The position numbers and the translations under genes were made by a program. The notes under the pieces are model-generated. The model did no database searches and was not told the origin of the DNA. It was given only the letters and a program-made list of their open reading frames with translations. DNA of 64,000 bases. It comes from Mixophyes australis (taxonomy: Eukaryota; Chordata; Amphibia; Anura; Limnodynastidae). This document shows positions 48,521 through 60,939 of this stretch, in pieces. The stretch is taken from NCBI GenBank assembly GCA_036250195.1, contig JAVHZZ010000002.1, positions 67,896,205-67,960,204 of the forward strand, given 5' to 3'. Numbering within the stretch: the first letter of the stretch is position 1; every line of letters begins with the position of its first letter.

Positions 48521-51500
48521 TTACATCTTCCTTGAACTTGAGGAGGTGGTTCTTGATGTGCTGGTCATACTTGAACTGCTTCCAGATGCATATCCTGGCC
48601 CAGAGCTATAACCTCTTGTGGCATGACCACTGCCAGAGCTAAAGCCGTTTCCGCCACTATATCGGCTACCACTCACACCTCCACTAACACTTGCCCCTCC
48701 ACTACCACCACCGGAGCTCATCCCACCCTCGTGGTAGTAGCCACCTCCACTTCCTGTTGATCCTCCCACGGTAGATGTAACAACAGCTGTATAAAAAGGA
48801 ATCACAGAAACATTAGAGTTAATGAGCACACACAACCATCAGTAATATGCATTGGTGGCATACAAATGACAATACTCACAGATCTTTACGGAACCACCAC
48901 ATTCTCCAGAAAGCCTAAAAATAAAGATGCACTTTTAGTGTCATTGAATATAATTATATCACGCTTTTGAGCAGTAATGTGCTTTACTAATTTTTAAACA
49001 TTACCAGTTTTATAGGCATTTTCAAGCTGCTATAATATAAGTTCTATAATGATCTTCAAATTTTAAGATGTTAATATATATACACCATTGGTCAATTATG
49101 CAAAACTGTTTCAGCAACTATCTAATACGGTGATGGACAAGTTTGATTAGGTGGAGGGCCATATGCGCAGTCCTCCAGCCTTCAAAAAAGCTACACAGAG
49201 GATGGAGGGAGTGCACACTCCTTCTCCTCCAGATATGTTGCGTGACCTACCTGCATTGTGCAGAGAAGGTCATGCAGCGCAAATGTCAGCCGCCCCCATT
49301 CTGCCTCATTCAGATCGTGAGCAGCCAGCTGGAGGGCCACAGGTGAAAGCTTGGCGGGCCACCTGTTGCCCACCACTAATCTAATTCATATTACAATTTT
49401 GAATCGGTCACTGATCATTTTAAAGTGATGTGAAGATGTTTACCTGCCCTCCTCCCCTTCCAGCAGTTTCTTGTAGGTAGCGATTTCAAGATCCAGCGCC
49501 ATCTTGACACTCATCAGTTCCTGGTATTGTCGCAATTGACCAGCCATGTCCTGCTTGGCCTTCTGAAGAGCTTCCTCCAGATCCTCCAGTTTATTCTTTG
49601 CATCCTTAACAGCCATTTCCCCACGTTCCTCAGCTTCGGCTATGGCAGATTCTAGTTTGGCTCTCTAGTGACACAAAATAATGATGCATGCAAAATTTAT
49701 GGGATTGCCTTTCCATTTGACATATAAATGTGAAAAAAAAACTGAAAAGTATAACAAAGAGTGACCTGTTAGCAAATGTGTTTTTACGGTATATTTATAC
49801 ATTGACATTGCTCTGACAACCTGGCACAACTGAGTTCTTGAGAAAACCTATGAGTTTTATAACATTTTGAGAATTTCAGTTCTTAAGTTTAAAGGACCTT
49901 GCAGACTAAGGTGTAGACAATATTTAAAGGAATTTACAAAAGAAACATTATTAACACTATTGTCTGTATATGTCTGTAAAACAGGCATATATGTAAAAGC
50001 ATAAAGCTACTGTTCAAATATACATTTAATATGAGAGCATTAAAACTTTGAAGGAGTGTAATTGTACCAGTGCATGTTTTTCATATTTTAAAACCATTTA
50101 CCAACTTTATATAGATATGCATCAACGATGCAACCGGAAGGGGGCTTGATCACATACTTGATTACATAGCATAGGTGGCTCAGTGGGTAGCACTTCTGCC
50201 TTATAGCACTGGGGTCATGAGTTCAATTCCCGATCATGGCCTTATCTGTGTGGAGTTTGTATGTTCTCCTTGTGTTTGCGTGGGTTTCCTCCAGGTGCTC
50301 CGGTTTCCTCCCACACTCCAAAAACATACTAGTAGGTTAATTGGCTGTTATCAAATAGACCCTACTCTGTCTGTGTGTGTGTTAGGGGGTTTAGACTGTA
50401 AGCTCCAATGGGGCAGGGACTGATGTGAGTGAGTTCTCTGTACAGCGCTGCGGAATTAGTGGCGCTATATAAATAAATGGTGATGATGATAATGATAGCG
50501 CTCTGGAGGCATTATTTTGCGTCAGTTGACAGTGTATCAGGATTGGTGAAGAGGTGAAAGTACTGATGTATTAGCTCGTAATGAAGCATTTCAAGAATGT
50601 AACAATGTTTAGAGACTGCAATGCTTTTAAAGGGGAAATGTATGCATGATTTCAAAGTGTTTCTTTTTTTAACAACATGAAATTAAATTCTTAAAATAAT
50701 TAATGAAACTCTTATGTCACCATAAATGAAGTTATGCCAACTGCATGCTGTTTAGATTTAGATATTCATCTTTCCATTGACAAACCATCTCTATTGAGGT
50801 GAAACACAATGAACTTTATTTGCCATGTGTAACCACGTTTTTCACTTTCCAAATGCACCATTACACTTACACTAGGTACATTTTGACCAATATAAAAAAC
50901 TGCTTCAAATATACAAAAATGCTGCCTGTAATAAACCCATTCTCATTGCTCCCCAATTCTATTGACCATTTTAAGAAATAAATTAGTCTAAACCGATCAA
51001 TATTTTTATTTAATGTAATCTGAGATTCTAAAGTGCCAGGAGGTTGGACATTGATGATATGGTTACACTTTTGCACAGTGCACATATTCAGATTTTTCCA
51101 CCTGTTTGAAAATCACACTTTAGCATCTCTGAAGGCCAGAAAATTGGTGTGCACCTTTAAGTGCTCTGGGCAGTTCACATAGATGCAGTAGTGCAAAATT
51201 AATTTATTTTGCAATGCACTTTCTGTTTGCGTTGTAATTTACTCTCTGTGACTGTTACCTGGGGCTGCCAATTACTCATAAACAATTTCATAATAGAATA
51301 GATCAGAAGACTGGTAGAGTTGGTATTTTTCAGATTGAGTAAAATATCACAATGGCACACTGACAAATGGAGCCCCAGCAAAAGAAGGTTCAGCATTACT
51401 GTTCTAAAATATGGGTGTAGCTTGGCAAAACAGACCTTTACAATAGCATAGTAAATGCATTTTGGGTACCATTAATTTCTCTGCCACTAGAGATCAAAGT

Positions 51501-53736
51501 AGTGCTGACATTAATGGGAACCTCAACATTTTCCACTGTGAAGGTCACGAAACCAATCTTAAAACATTTCCCCCATTTATTCTATATTGTTGCTATGTTT
51601 ATATTCCATATATAGATGGAAAATATAGATGAACATTACCTGAGCTTTTGCATTGTCAATCTCTCCCTTGAGCCTTTGAACAACTCTGTTGAGATCAGCA
51701 ATTTCATTTTTAGTGCTGCGCAGATCATCCCCATGCCTTCCTGCAGTAACCTGCAACTCTTCATACTGCAAGAAAAAATAGGAACTCTTGAGTTAATCCA
51801 TCAACAGTTTCTACACACTGGAATAGTGCACTAACTAGGCCTTAAAGCTGTGCCACTAAACTCAATGTTGTATATTGTTATGTGTATGTTCTTCTTAGTT
51901 TGCAATGCTTTGTCTAGTGTACACCTACTTTTGATTTATACCAGGTTTCTGCCTCAGCTCTGCTGTTCTTGGCAATCTCCTCGTACTGAGCTTTGACCTC
52001 AGCAATGATACTGTCCATATTCAGGTCTCGACTGTTATCCATGGACACAATGACCGAGGTGTCAGAGATCTGAGACTCAAGCTGAGCAATCTCCTGTAAA
52101 AATTAAATTAAATTAAGAGATCAGAATTTTGTATACATGACAAAAATAGCTGTTAAAATAACTAGTGACTGTATCATACTGAACCTATCTGTTTCATAGA
52201 GCATCCTAACCACTATGTTTTTGTTTTATGCCCAGGTCATTACCATGTCATATACAGTTCTCCTGAAGTTGATCTCATCGGTCAGGGACTCAACCTTAGT
52301 TTGCAATTCAGTCTTGCCCATGAAAGCCACATCCACATCCTGCAATAAGAAGTATAGATTATCTTATACATCTAGTTCCATGCTTGCCAATTATCTAAAT
52401 TGGGCACATTCATTACCTTTTTAAGTACTACAAATTCGTTTTCTGCAGCTGTACGCTTGTTGAGTTCATCTTCATACCTGTGAATAAAATTTGATATAAG
52501 TCATTGTGATATCTGTGTTCTGGTTGTACATGGCGCTTTAATAACTATGACACATTCAGGAACTATCATACTTTTTCTTGAAGTCTTCCACTAAATCCTC
52601 CATGTTTTTCTTCTCTCCTTCTAGACGTGACTTCTCAGATCCCAAAGTATCCAACTGTCTCCTGAGATTGTTTGTGTACGAATTAAAAAGGGGTTCTATG
52701 TTGCTTTTCACAGTTTTTTGATCTTGCAGGAAAGCCCACTTGGTCTCTAGCATCTTATTCTGCTGCTCTAAAAAGCGAACCTATAAAATTGAAATGGGAA
52801 ATCTTTAACATGTTGTTTAATACTTAATATTTCAAAACATTGTCATAATGTGTATGTATTGCTTGAAGTGGGGCATATAACATTATAAATAATCAAAGGT
52901 AGTTAGAAGCAATGTAACAAAATATGTACAAAACAAAATTGCACCATTATTTTATCGCTTTTTTGACATCTGGCATGTACAGTTATTATATTATTATTAT
53001 TAATTTTTATTTATAAGGCGCCACAAGGCGTCCGCAGCACCGTACAGGGACAAACAAATTACAATACAATGGGAGACAGCACAGTACAGTAAACAGTAAG
53101 CACAGTAACTCAGATGTTATATGATGTTATATATTTATAAACTTATATGTTTATAAATAACTCTATCATAGTTACAATTCCTGCATAAGATTTTAATGCC
53201 CCCTAATATAAAGCTAAGAGAGTGTCTACTATTTACCATACCTTGTCAATAAAAGAGGCAAATTTGTTGTTTAGAGTCTTGATTTGTTCTTTCTCCTCTT
53301 TCCGTACTCTCTGGATATTTGGGTCAATCTCCAAGTTGAGTGGTGTCAAGAGGTTTTGGTTGACAGTGACATTTGTTATGCAATGTCCTACACCAGCTCC
53401 ACCAAAGCCTGGGCCACCTAAACTAGAGCCCCCAAAACCAGCTCCTCCCAAGCCATAGCCAGATCCCAAACCAGCTCCCATACCAGAACCAAAACCACCT
53501 CCGACACCAGCCCCTCCATGTCCACTCATTCCAGTATGATAACTTGCAACTGAAATCTTTCGTGTTCCTCCAGAGCCAACATTGTATGCACTTCTGCTGT
53601 AGTGTGGTTGTAAAAATGAACCACCACTAACATTTCTTCTTGAAGAGCTCACACTGTGCCTGCTCACATTCCTTGGCATAGAAGAAGAGCTAAAATTTCT
53701 GTAGCCAGAGTTACTGCGAGTGGATTGGTGAGACAT
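48521..53736 (-). CDS. Type II keratin gene A (9 coding exons, 557 aa)
   Basis: Intermediate-filament protein that should pair with a type I keratin in epithelial cytoplasm. Exons in gene order: 53736-53242, 52780-52572, 52477-52417, 52339-52244, 52093-51929, 51765-51640, 49664-49444, 48914-48880, 48786-48521. All introns are GT..AG; joined length is 1674 nt with frame kept. The head (residues 1 to about 147) is Ser/Arg rich, then Gly rich, and ends in the type II motif [12 protein letters not shown]. The rod (about 148-457) opens with [19 protein letters not shown] and closes with [11 protein letters not shown]. The tail is a Gly/Ser/Tyr loop region ending SSSSRKM. The start is the ATG of MSHQ, about 75 bp below a TATA box. 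Exons 2-8 match the usual type II lengths exactly. Exon 4 reads NFRRTVYDM where family members usually have an NFLRALY-like string. Paralogue identity is not assignable by eye. No lesions seen. Confidence 0.94.
49128..49378. mobile_element. hAT MITE in keratin A intron 7
   Basis: Left end GGTGATGGACAAG and right end TTGCCCACCACTA, with 8-bp duplications atctaata/atctaatt (one mismatch). Inner sequence similar to 54583-54776. Confidence 0.65.
50167..50500 (+). mobile_element. V-SINE, near full length, in keratin A intron 6
   Basis: A box ggtggctcagtggg, B box gagttcaattcccga, core gcgtgggtttcctccaggtg, tail gtggcgctatataaataaat with gatgat repeats. Best preserved copy in the window. Confidence 0.8.
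52975..53110. repeat. SINE/LINE-tail-like repeat in keratin A intron 1
   Basis: attatt run, then tttataaggcgccacaaggc and gcaccgtacaggga, a reverse 3'-tail type repeat. Confidence 0.4.
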
Positions 53737-53809
53737 GGCAGCACAAAATACTGATGGAGCTGACTGCAGTACAAGCTTACGAAAGTACTGAAATGTAGCC
53801 ACTGTCTCC

Positions 53810-53816
53810 TTTTATA
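53810..53816 (-). promoter_or_regulatory. TATA box of keratin gene A
   Basis: Minus-strand TATAAAAGG, 74 bp above the MSHQ start codon. A start site 25-30 bp below it would give a 5' UTR of about 45-50 nt. Confidence 0.7.
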
Positions 53817-54582
53817 TTTAGTAAGTGGGTTTGGCAGTGTTCTAGAATATGAAAATACCCTATCATTGTGTTTTATTAGATTAAAGTGCTGGCATTGCAT
53901 TTCAGAGTTCCATCATTTGTAGAAAATGAAACAGCTACACACCTTCTAAATAAAAATGTAAAAACATTTTCACTGTTAGTAATTTTACCACCTACAAAAC
54001 AGGATTTTAATTTTTAGTATAAGTTATAAGGAATAATTAAAAACACAATATCAAGATTTCCTCATTAAACTTAACATAAATTATGACATGTGTTGGCTTA
54101 CTTTGCTATTTTTATGTTTTTTGTTTGTCTCATATACTCTATGATATTTTACTAAGCAAATTATGTAATCATATTCTTAGAAGCTTCCTTTTATTGGGCA
54201 AAAACATTCATATGGTTACTACCTTTAGTTCCAGGAAAGTCTTAAGAGGTAATTTAGCAAAATGGACAAAATGGAAAATCATTGAGGCACATAATATAGT
54301 TTTTTGGGACAACTTGTGCTTTTTCATGCATGCGTATGTCAGCATGGTTATGTGTTACAGGGGAACTCAATTTTGCTCCTTGTGATCAGGGCAGATGGCC
54401 AGACCTGGATAGATCGATGAGTGCAACTTATATAAATTACTGGCACAAAGGATTTAAATGCTGTACTGTACTGCTCTACTGTATATACTGTATTTCAATG
54501 GATTGCAATGTCCCCTGATAATTTCAAGAAGATAGAACAAAGAAAAAAGATTCTAGCTATCATTTTCTAGAATATACTAGAT

Positions 54583-54776
54583 CAATGATGGGCCGCATGT
54601 GTGCGCACAGTACACACCGTCCTCCTCATCCAGGTATGCAGTGTGACCTCCCTGCGCTGTGCAGAGGAGGTCATGTGATGCATAAGTCAGCTTAGTAAGC
54701 AGAGCATAAGATTGGGGTGCAGCTAGATGGGGGGCTGCAGAAGAAGGCTCTGCATGCTGGCTGTTGCCCACTGCTG
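54583..54776. mobile_element. hAT MITE upstream of keratin A
   Basis: Ends CAATGATGGGC and GCCCACTGCTG; flanks tactagat/atctagat (6 of 8 match). Same family as 49128-49378. Confidence 0.6.
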
Positions 54777-54785
54777 ATCTAGATA

Positions 54786-55600
54786 AATTATAGCTACAAT
54801 CTGATTGGTTGCTATGGACAACACCTCCGCTTTTCCTTTTTCAAAGATTTGTTAAATCTACCCCTAGGTACATTAGTTCTATAGCTGTATAAAAGCACTT
54901 TTCAAACCTTCCACTGCCTGGCTGACATCATAAGTTATAACATTTGAAAATTAATTTGAATCAGCTGTGGAACTACAGTAGAGTATAATGTGAATCAGTT
55001 ATTATTATTGAAAGCAGTTTTCAAAGAGTCCCACTATCTAGCTCATTACAGTGAATATTATGATATCAGCCATGCAGCAGGAGTTTTAAAAATGCTATCC
55101 ATCTACTTTGCAAATCAACTAGTCGCAACTAGTAGCATTCTCACTATATACAGTAATTAACAAAAGCTTATTCACATATATAGTATACATTAAATATAAA
55201 ACACTTTTTGGTAAAGCACTAAGTATCTTCAGAACAATATTAAAATATTTGTAAGTATTTGTTTTTTAGGGATCACTATTACTTCATTATTAAAGCTGCA
55301 CTACCATGTCCAATGGACTAGCTCCTACCCCTTTCCTGATGCTCACAGCTTCGGCTGAAAACCCTGGCAGCTTGTTGCTTTGGAGGGGATTGATGATTGG
55401 GAGGACAATGCAGCTTCTGATTGGCTTTCCCTCTCTAAAACTACGCCCTTCTGCAGCCATTTCTAAGTGGTGTCCCTGTTGCATAATAGCGCTCTACATC
55501 TACTGTACAAGCTAAGAACACTGGGATTTTCAATTGGACATTTACTCATTCATAATTCATTTACTATATAGTGTAATATGGATACAGTACAGTGCAGCAC
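54786..55600. other. Unassigned stretch upstream of keratin A
   Basis: Opens with a common-looking repeat (ctgattggttgctatggaca). No gene seen. Confidence 0.35.
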
Positions 55601-55610
55601 ATGATTGTTA

Positions 55611-55789
55611 TCTAATCTATAAAAGCCTAGCGGCGTGTGTTAGTGTGTGCGTGTGTGTGTGTGTGTGGAAAAAACTACCGGGTGACAGAGTGCTCAAGCT
55701 GCAGCACCACCTGCTGGGCGGAGTTATATACTACATTGACCTACTAAATTCTTAGCATTATCTAATATATAAAAGTCTAGCGGCGTGTG

Positions 55790-55830
<41 letters not shown>

Positions 55831-56280
55831 CTATTTTCTCAGAAAGGGCTCATCCAATTGACCTGAAATTTGGTATACTAACATTATTTGACAAAAAAAT
55901 TATAATAGGGAAGTCAGTTAACTTCCATCATCCCCCCTTCCCCCCGTGGGAGGGGTAGTAAAGGCTAAATTTACGAGTTGAGGGCTCAAACTCATTTTCG
56001 TGAGCTAATTTTACCTCATGAACACACATGCTGTGTTAGTGTGTGTGTGTGTGTGTGTCTGTGTGTGTAAAAAACTACCGGGTGACAGAGTGTTCAAGCT
56101 GCAGTGCCACCTGCTGGGCGAAGTTATACACTACACTGACCTACTAAATTCTTAGCATTATCTAATATATAAAAGCCTAGCGGCGTGTGTGTGTGGTGAT
56201 GAAGATGACAAGAACCTTTTTAACACCTTAAGTAGCTTGATTTGACTAGAATGCATGAGTATCATGCACGGGTTAACTTG
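55611..56280 (+). mobile_element. Non-autonomous Helitron-like element
   Basis: Starts TCTAATCTATAAAAGCC after an A. Ends in a perfect 7-bp hairpin (tgcatga-gta-tcatgca, 56252-56268), then 12 nt finishing CTTG, followed by T. This matches Helitron A|TC..CTRR|T structure except T at the third CTRR place. The 5' terminus recurs at 55761 and 56161. Confidence 0.6.
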
Positions 56281-56289
56281 TACACTATA

Positions 56290-57640
56290 TAATCCCTTGT
56301 GTTACTAGTTTAAGCTACGATTATTACTATTACACCGTATTTTAGTTTCATGAGTGAGGGATACATAAGCTCTGAATTACAGTTGACTGGGAATAGTGGT
56401 ATATGAAATCATAGGTGCCACTGCACTGTACTGATTTTAACCCATTACCTTGTAAGTCACTCTTACCCTTTATGCTGAATGGGCTGTTGCTGGATTATAT
56501 TTAAAGCATATGACCTTATGTCCTTCTCCCTATAAACGCATTGGTATCCGCTCAGTGTAATGAGTGTATAGACTGTATTTTAAGAATTTAGTTTTCATTT
56601 TCCAAGATTTAAGATTGAGGTAAAGAAGCCACATTAAAAGAACTGTAGTCTGATGAAGCAAAATAAAAAGATGAAACAACTTTTAACATATGATCATGAC
56701 GACCCATTTAAAATAAGTCTGACAATGCAAGTGCAGTATAATCCACAACAATTCTAAATTATCAGTTCATTACTCATACGGTTACCACACACTTTAATTG
56801 CTACATACTGTATGTGTAAGACAGAAAATAGGCACTCAAAGTGTATGCTTTTGGGTTGGGTTCAGACTTTATACTGATACACTATAATGGTAATGTTAGT
56901 ATGACACAAATATAGATGTAAGTATGTATGCTTTACTGAGAAATAAAACACACTTATACTTAAATGACTCATAGCACAACTGGATTTTACAATGGGACAG
57001 TCTGCTTAGCCTTTCTCAACCTGTTCTCCAAACGATTCTCAATTCTGTAGTCAACACTTTTAAACACTTTTGATACAATGTATCAACCAGCAGATTCTGC
57101 AAGTCGACGATTTCCGGTGACTTTGCAGGGGAAATTTAAAAAGGCAATGACTTTCAAGGCAAGTTTAATAATATGCAAAGTTCCTTTATAAAGGAACAAT
57201 ATAAAGAAATAGAAAAAAACATTTTTTTGCCCAAATTCCTATGTGTTGAGGATGCAGAAGCATGGACCATTCCCCAAACAGTTGGCATCCAGGAATATAA
57301 CCATGTGTGATAATATATCTTATAAACATGCTTTTTCAGCCTAGTCCTCTTATCCTGTGAGGTAACTAGAAGAGTGATGTGTATGCCAATGGGGTTTTAC
57401 AACACCATTTCATGTTTTACACAGCTCACACAAGTTCAATCACATTTAGGAATATGATTTTGTCTCCAATCAAACAATCACAAATTTACACAAAGTGACA
57501 CATGAAATATGACAATATTAAGCATATTATTGAGGACAATATGTTATCATCAAACCTTCACTAAGGAATTAGTATATAATTTCCACATGTGTTAGGGGCC
57601 TATAATCACTGATTATACATCAATGCAGACTTTGATGCCA
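56290..57640. other. Unassigned AT-rich stretch
   Basis: No coding domain, splice pattern or clear repeat seen. Confidence 0.4.
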
Positions 57641-57743
57641 GTATGAAATATCAGTGTTCTCCCCAGCACCTATTTTTCAGGTGCTCCACACGTTTTTACT
57701 TGCCACCCAGAGCCCAACAGAGTGCTGTAATAATAGATTAAAC

Positions 57744-60101
57744 CCGCGGTTCCCAAAGTGTGTGCCGCGGCTCCCAGGGGTGCCGCGGCGCTGTCACAGG
57801 GGTGCCGCAACCAGGTAGTGAAAAAAAAATAAGAAAAAAAAAATACTTACCAATCTGGCGGTGCCCGGGACCCAGCATCCTCCCTCCTCACTTCTCATTG
57901 AACGTCGGGTGTGATGACGTCACGCCCGACAGTCAGTGACAAGCGGCAGGAGGGAGGAGGATGCTAGGTCCCGGGCGCCTCCGGATTGGTAAGTATTTTT
58001 TTTTTGGTTTTTTTTCCTTTTCCTGGCCCCCGGGACACAGAGGGGGCAGAGTGAGAGGTGGAGATGAATGGAGATAGAGGGCACAGAGTGAAAGATGGAG
58101 ATAAAGGGCACAGAGTGACAGATGGAGATGGAGGGCACAGAGTGAAAGGTGGAGATGGAGGGCACAGTGTGAAAGGTGGAGATGGAGGGCACAGAGTGAG
58201 ATGGAGGGCACAGAGTGTGATGAATGGAGATGGAGGGCACAGAGTGAGATGGAGAGCACAGAGTGTGATGAATGGAGATGGAGGGCACAGAGTGAGATGG
58301 AGGGCACAGAGTGTGATGAATGGAGATAGAGGGCACAGAGTGAGATGGAGGGCACAGAGTGTGATGAATGGAGATGGAGAGCACAGAGTGAGATGGAGGG
58401 CACAGAGTGTGATGAATGGAGATGGAGAGCACAGAGTGAGATGGAGGGCACAGAGTGAGATGGAGGGCACAGAGTGTGATGAATGGAGATGGAGGGCACA
58501 GAGTGAGATGGAGGGCACAGAGTGTGATGAATGGAGATGGAGAGCACAGAGTGAGATGGAGGGCACAGAGTGAGATGGAGGGCACAGAGTGTGATGAATG
58601 GAGATGGAGAGCACAGAGTGAGATGGAGGGCACAGAGTGTGATGAATGGAGATGGAGAGCACAGAGTGAGATGGAGGGCACAGAGTGAGATGGAGGGCAC
58701 AGAGTGTGATGAATGGAGATGGAGGGCACAGAGTGAGATGGAGGGCACGGAGTGTGATGAATGGAGATGGAGAGCACAGAGTGAGATGGAGGACACAGAG
58801 TGAGATGGAGGGCACAGAGTGTGATGAATGGAGATGGAGGGCACAGAGTGTGATGAATGGAGATGGAGGGCACAGAGTGTGATGAATGGAGATGGAGGGC
58901 ACAGAGTGTGATGAATGGAGATGGAGGGCACAGAGTTTAATGAATGGAGATGGAGAGCACAGAGTGTGATGAATGGAGATGGAGGGCACAGAGTGTGATG
59001 AATGGAGATGGAGGGCACAGAGTGTGATGAATGCAGATGGAGGGCACAGAGTGTGATGCATGGAGATGAAGGGCACAGAGTGTGATGAATGGAGATGGAG
59101 AGCACAGAGTTTAATGAATGGAGATGGAGAGCACAGAGTGTGATGAATGGAGATGGAGGGCACAGAGTGAGATGGAGGGCACAGAGTGTGATGAATGGAG
59201 ATAGAGGGCACAGAGTGAGATGGAGGGCACAGAGTGTGATGAATGGAGATGGAGAGCACAGAGTGAGATGGAGGGCACAGAGTGAGATGGAGGGCACAGA
59301 GTGTGATGAATGGAGATGGAGAGCACAGAGTGAGATGGAGGGCACAGAGTGAGATGGAGGGCACAGAGTGAGATGAATGGAGATGGAGGGCACAGAGTGA
59401 GATGGAGGGCACAGAGTGAGATGGAGGGCACAGAGTGTGATGAATGGAGATGGAGAGCACAGAGTGAGATGGAGGACACAGAGTGAGATGGAGGGCACAG
59501 AGTGTGATGAATGGAGATGGAGGGCACAGAGTGTGATGAATGGAGATGGAGGGCACAGAGTGAGATGGAGGACACAGAGTGAGATGGAGGGCACAGAGTG
59601 TGATGAATGGAGATGGAGGGCACAGAGTGTAATGAATGGAGATGGAGGGCACAGAGTGTGATGAATGGAGATGGAGGGCACAGAGTTAGATGAATGGAGA
59701 TGGAGGGCACAGAGTGAGAGGTGGAGATGAAGGAGGGCTCAGTGTGTGGATGAAGGGGGCACAGTGTGTGGATCAAGGGGGCACAGTGTGGGGATGAATG
59801 GGGTACAGTGTGCGGATAAAGAGGGTACAGTGTGCGGATGAAAGGGGCACAGTGTGAGTTAGCTGTAAATTATTATTTGATAGAAATATAATTGAAAAAA
59901 ATATATAAAAATATTCTTTTCCCTTGGATTTATGTGTATTATTTTTGCATACAACTAAATAAGTATTTCTGTCCTGACCTAAATAATTATTACGTTTTTT
60001 TGACCCAACTACTTATAAAACGGGACTGCTCGGTAATTATTTTGGAGGGGTGCCTTGAAAAAATTATGGAGACTCTAACTGCAAAAGTTTGGGAACCACT
60101 G
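57744..60101. mobile_element. Inner hAT-like element with giant minisatellite
   Basis: Ends CCGCGGTTCCCAAAG and TTTGGGAACCACTG, flanked by gattaaac/gaataaac (one mismatch in 8). Inserted in the 57652-60294 element. Confidence 0.7.
58050..59850. repeat. 1.7-kb minisatellite of 19- and 29-bp units
   Basis: Mixed units gagatggagggcacagagt (19 bp) and a 29-bp form with gtgatgaatg added in front. Open frames of up to 582 codons on the minus strand and many on the plus strand arise only because the units lack stops. Confidence 0.95.
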
Positions 60102-60299
60102 GAATAAACCATTGTTTCTCCTATTAGAACATCCACTATGTGAGCACTATAGCCAGCAGTGTGTCTCAGATCACTGACAAACAGTCTGACCATTCCTGGG
60201 CAATGACCTGCAACTTTTCATTATTACTGCAAAGTCGCCGCCACCCGGCTACTACTTAATATCAAAATGGCAAAATTTTCTAGGGAGAACACTGAATAT

Positions 60300-60935
60300 G
60301 AACATTATATCTTTGATGGACTTTGATGTACTATTCTATATTAATATATAGGATATGCTGAACTTCACAGCTAGTATTCCATTTGTGGCTTTCAAAAGAA
60401 TTCACCCCCCCTACCCCTGCAGCGCTGTGTCAAAAACATCAGCTCCCAAGTTGTGACACAGCCCTCCAGTCTAACTCACTATAAAAATACCCTGTTGATA
60501 CCTCTTTACTAAGTGACAAGACCAACACCTTTACGTGTAACATCCAGCTTACATGGCTCAGAGCAAGTGCACAAGGAAAAAAGTAAATTAACCCCTATAC
60601 AATATATTCATAATTTATGTCCTGGGGAGGAGAATAAGCATTTATATATTCATGTGTTTTATGTTATTAAGACCCAACCACAACAATATATGTGTAAACT
60701 CCTGTAAATAATAACTGTATAAACATGTGCTGTGATTTCATTATCTCCAATTGGTGAGTTGTGATCATGATTTTAATGCTTATTTAGAAAAAGGTTGAAT
60801 TGTAAAGAATAAGGCACCTCTTACTATAATTTATGATATCTAGCATTGATGTGGCCTGTATAAAACCACTCAACATAAAGCCTTGTGTTTTGTATGGTCA
60901 CAAGGCTCCTCTGTGACTTCTAATGACAATACAAT
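60300..60935. other. Unassigned stretch
   Basis: No gene or repeat recognised. Confidence 0.35.
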
Positions 60936-60939
60936 TTAC

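Larger units (their letters stand above)
57652..60294. mobile_element. Outer hAT-like element
   Basis: Inverted ends CAGTGTTCTCCCCAG and CTAGGGAGAACACTG. Flanks (tgaaatat/aatatgaa) do not give a clean 8-bp duplication. Split by the inner element at 57744. Confidence 0.6.

Noticed and set aside
50167..50240. Possible tRNA gene (A and B boxes)
   Set aside because: Head of a V-SINE followed by core and tail; no complete cloverleaf.
53222..53458. Plus-strand Pro/Lys-rich frame ([16 protein letters not shown])
   Set aside because: Antisense of the Gly-rich head of keratin A exon 1.
57920..59776. Long minus-strand proteins (317, 582, 562, 221 aa) rich in HSVPSISLCALHL-type repeats
   Set aside because: They are the minisatellite read in three overlapping frames, with no unique sequence, splice sites or domain.
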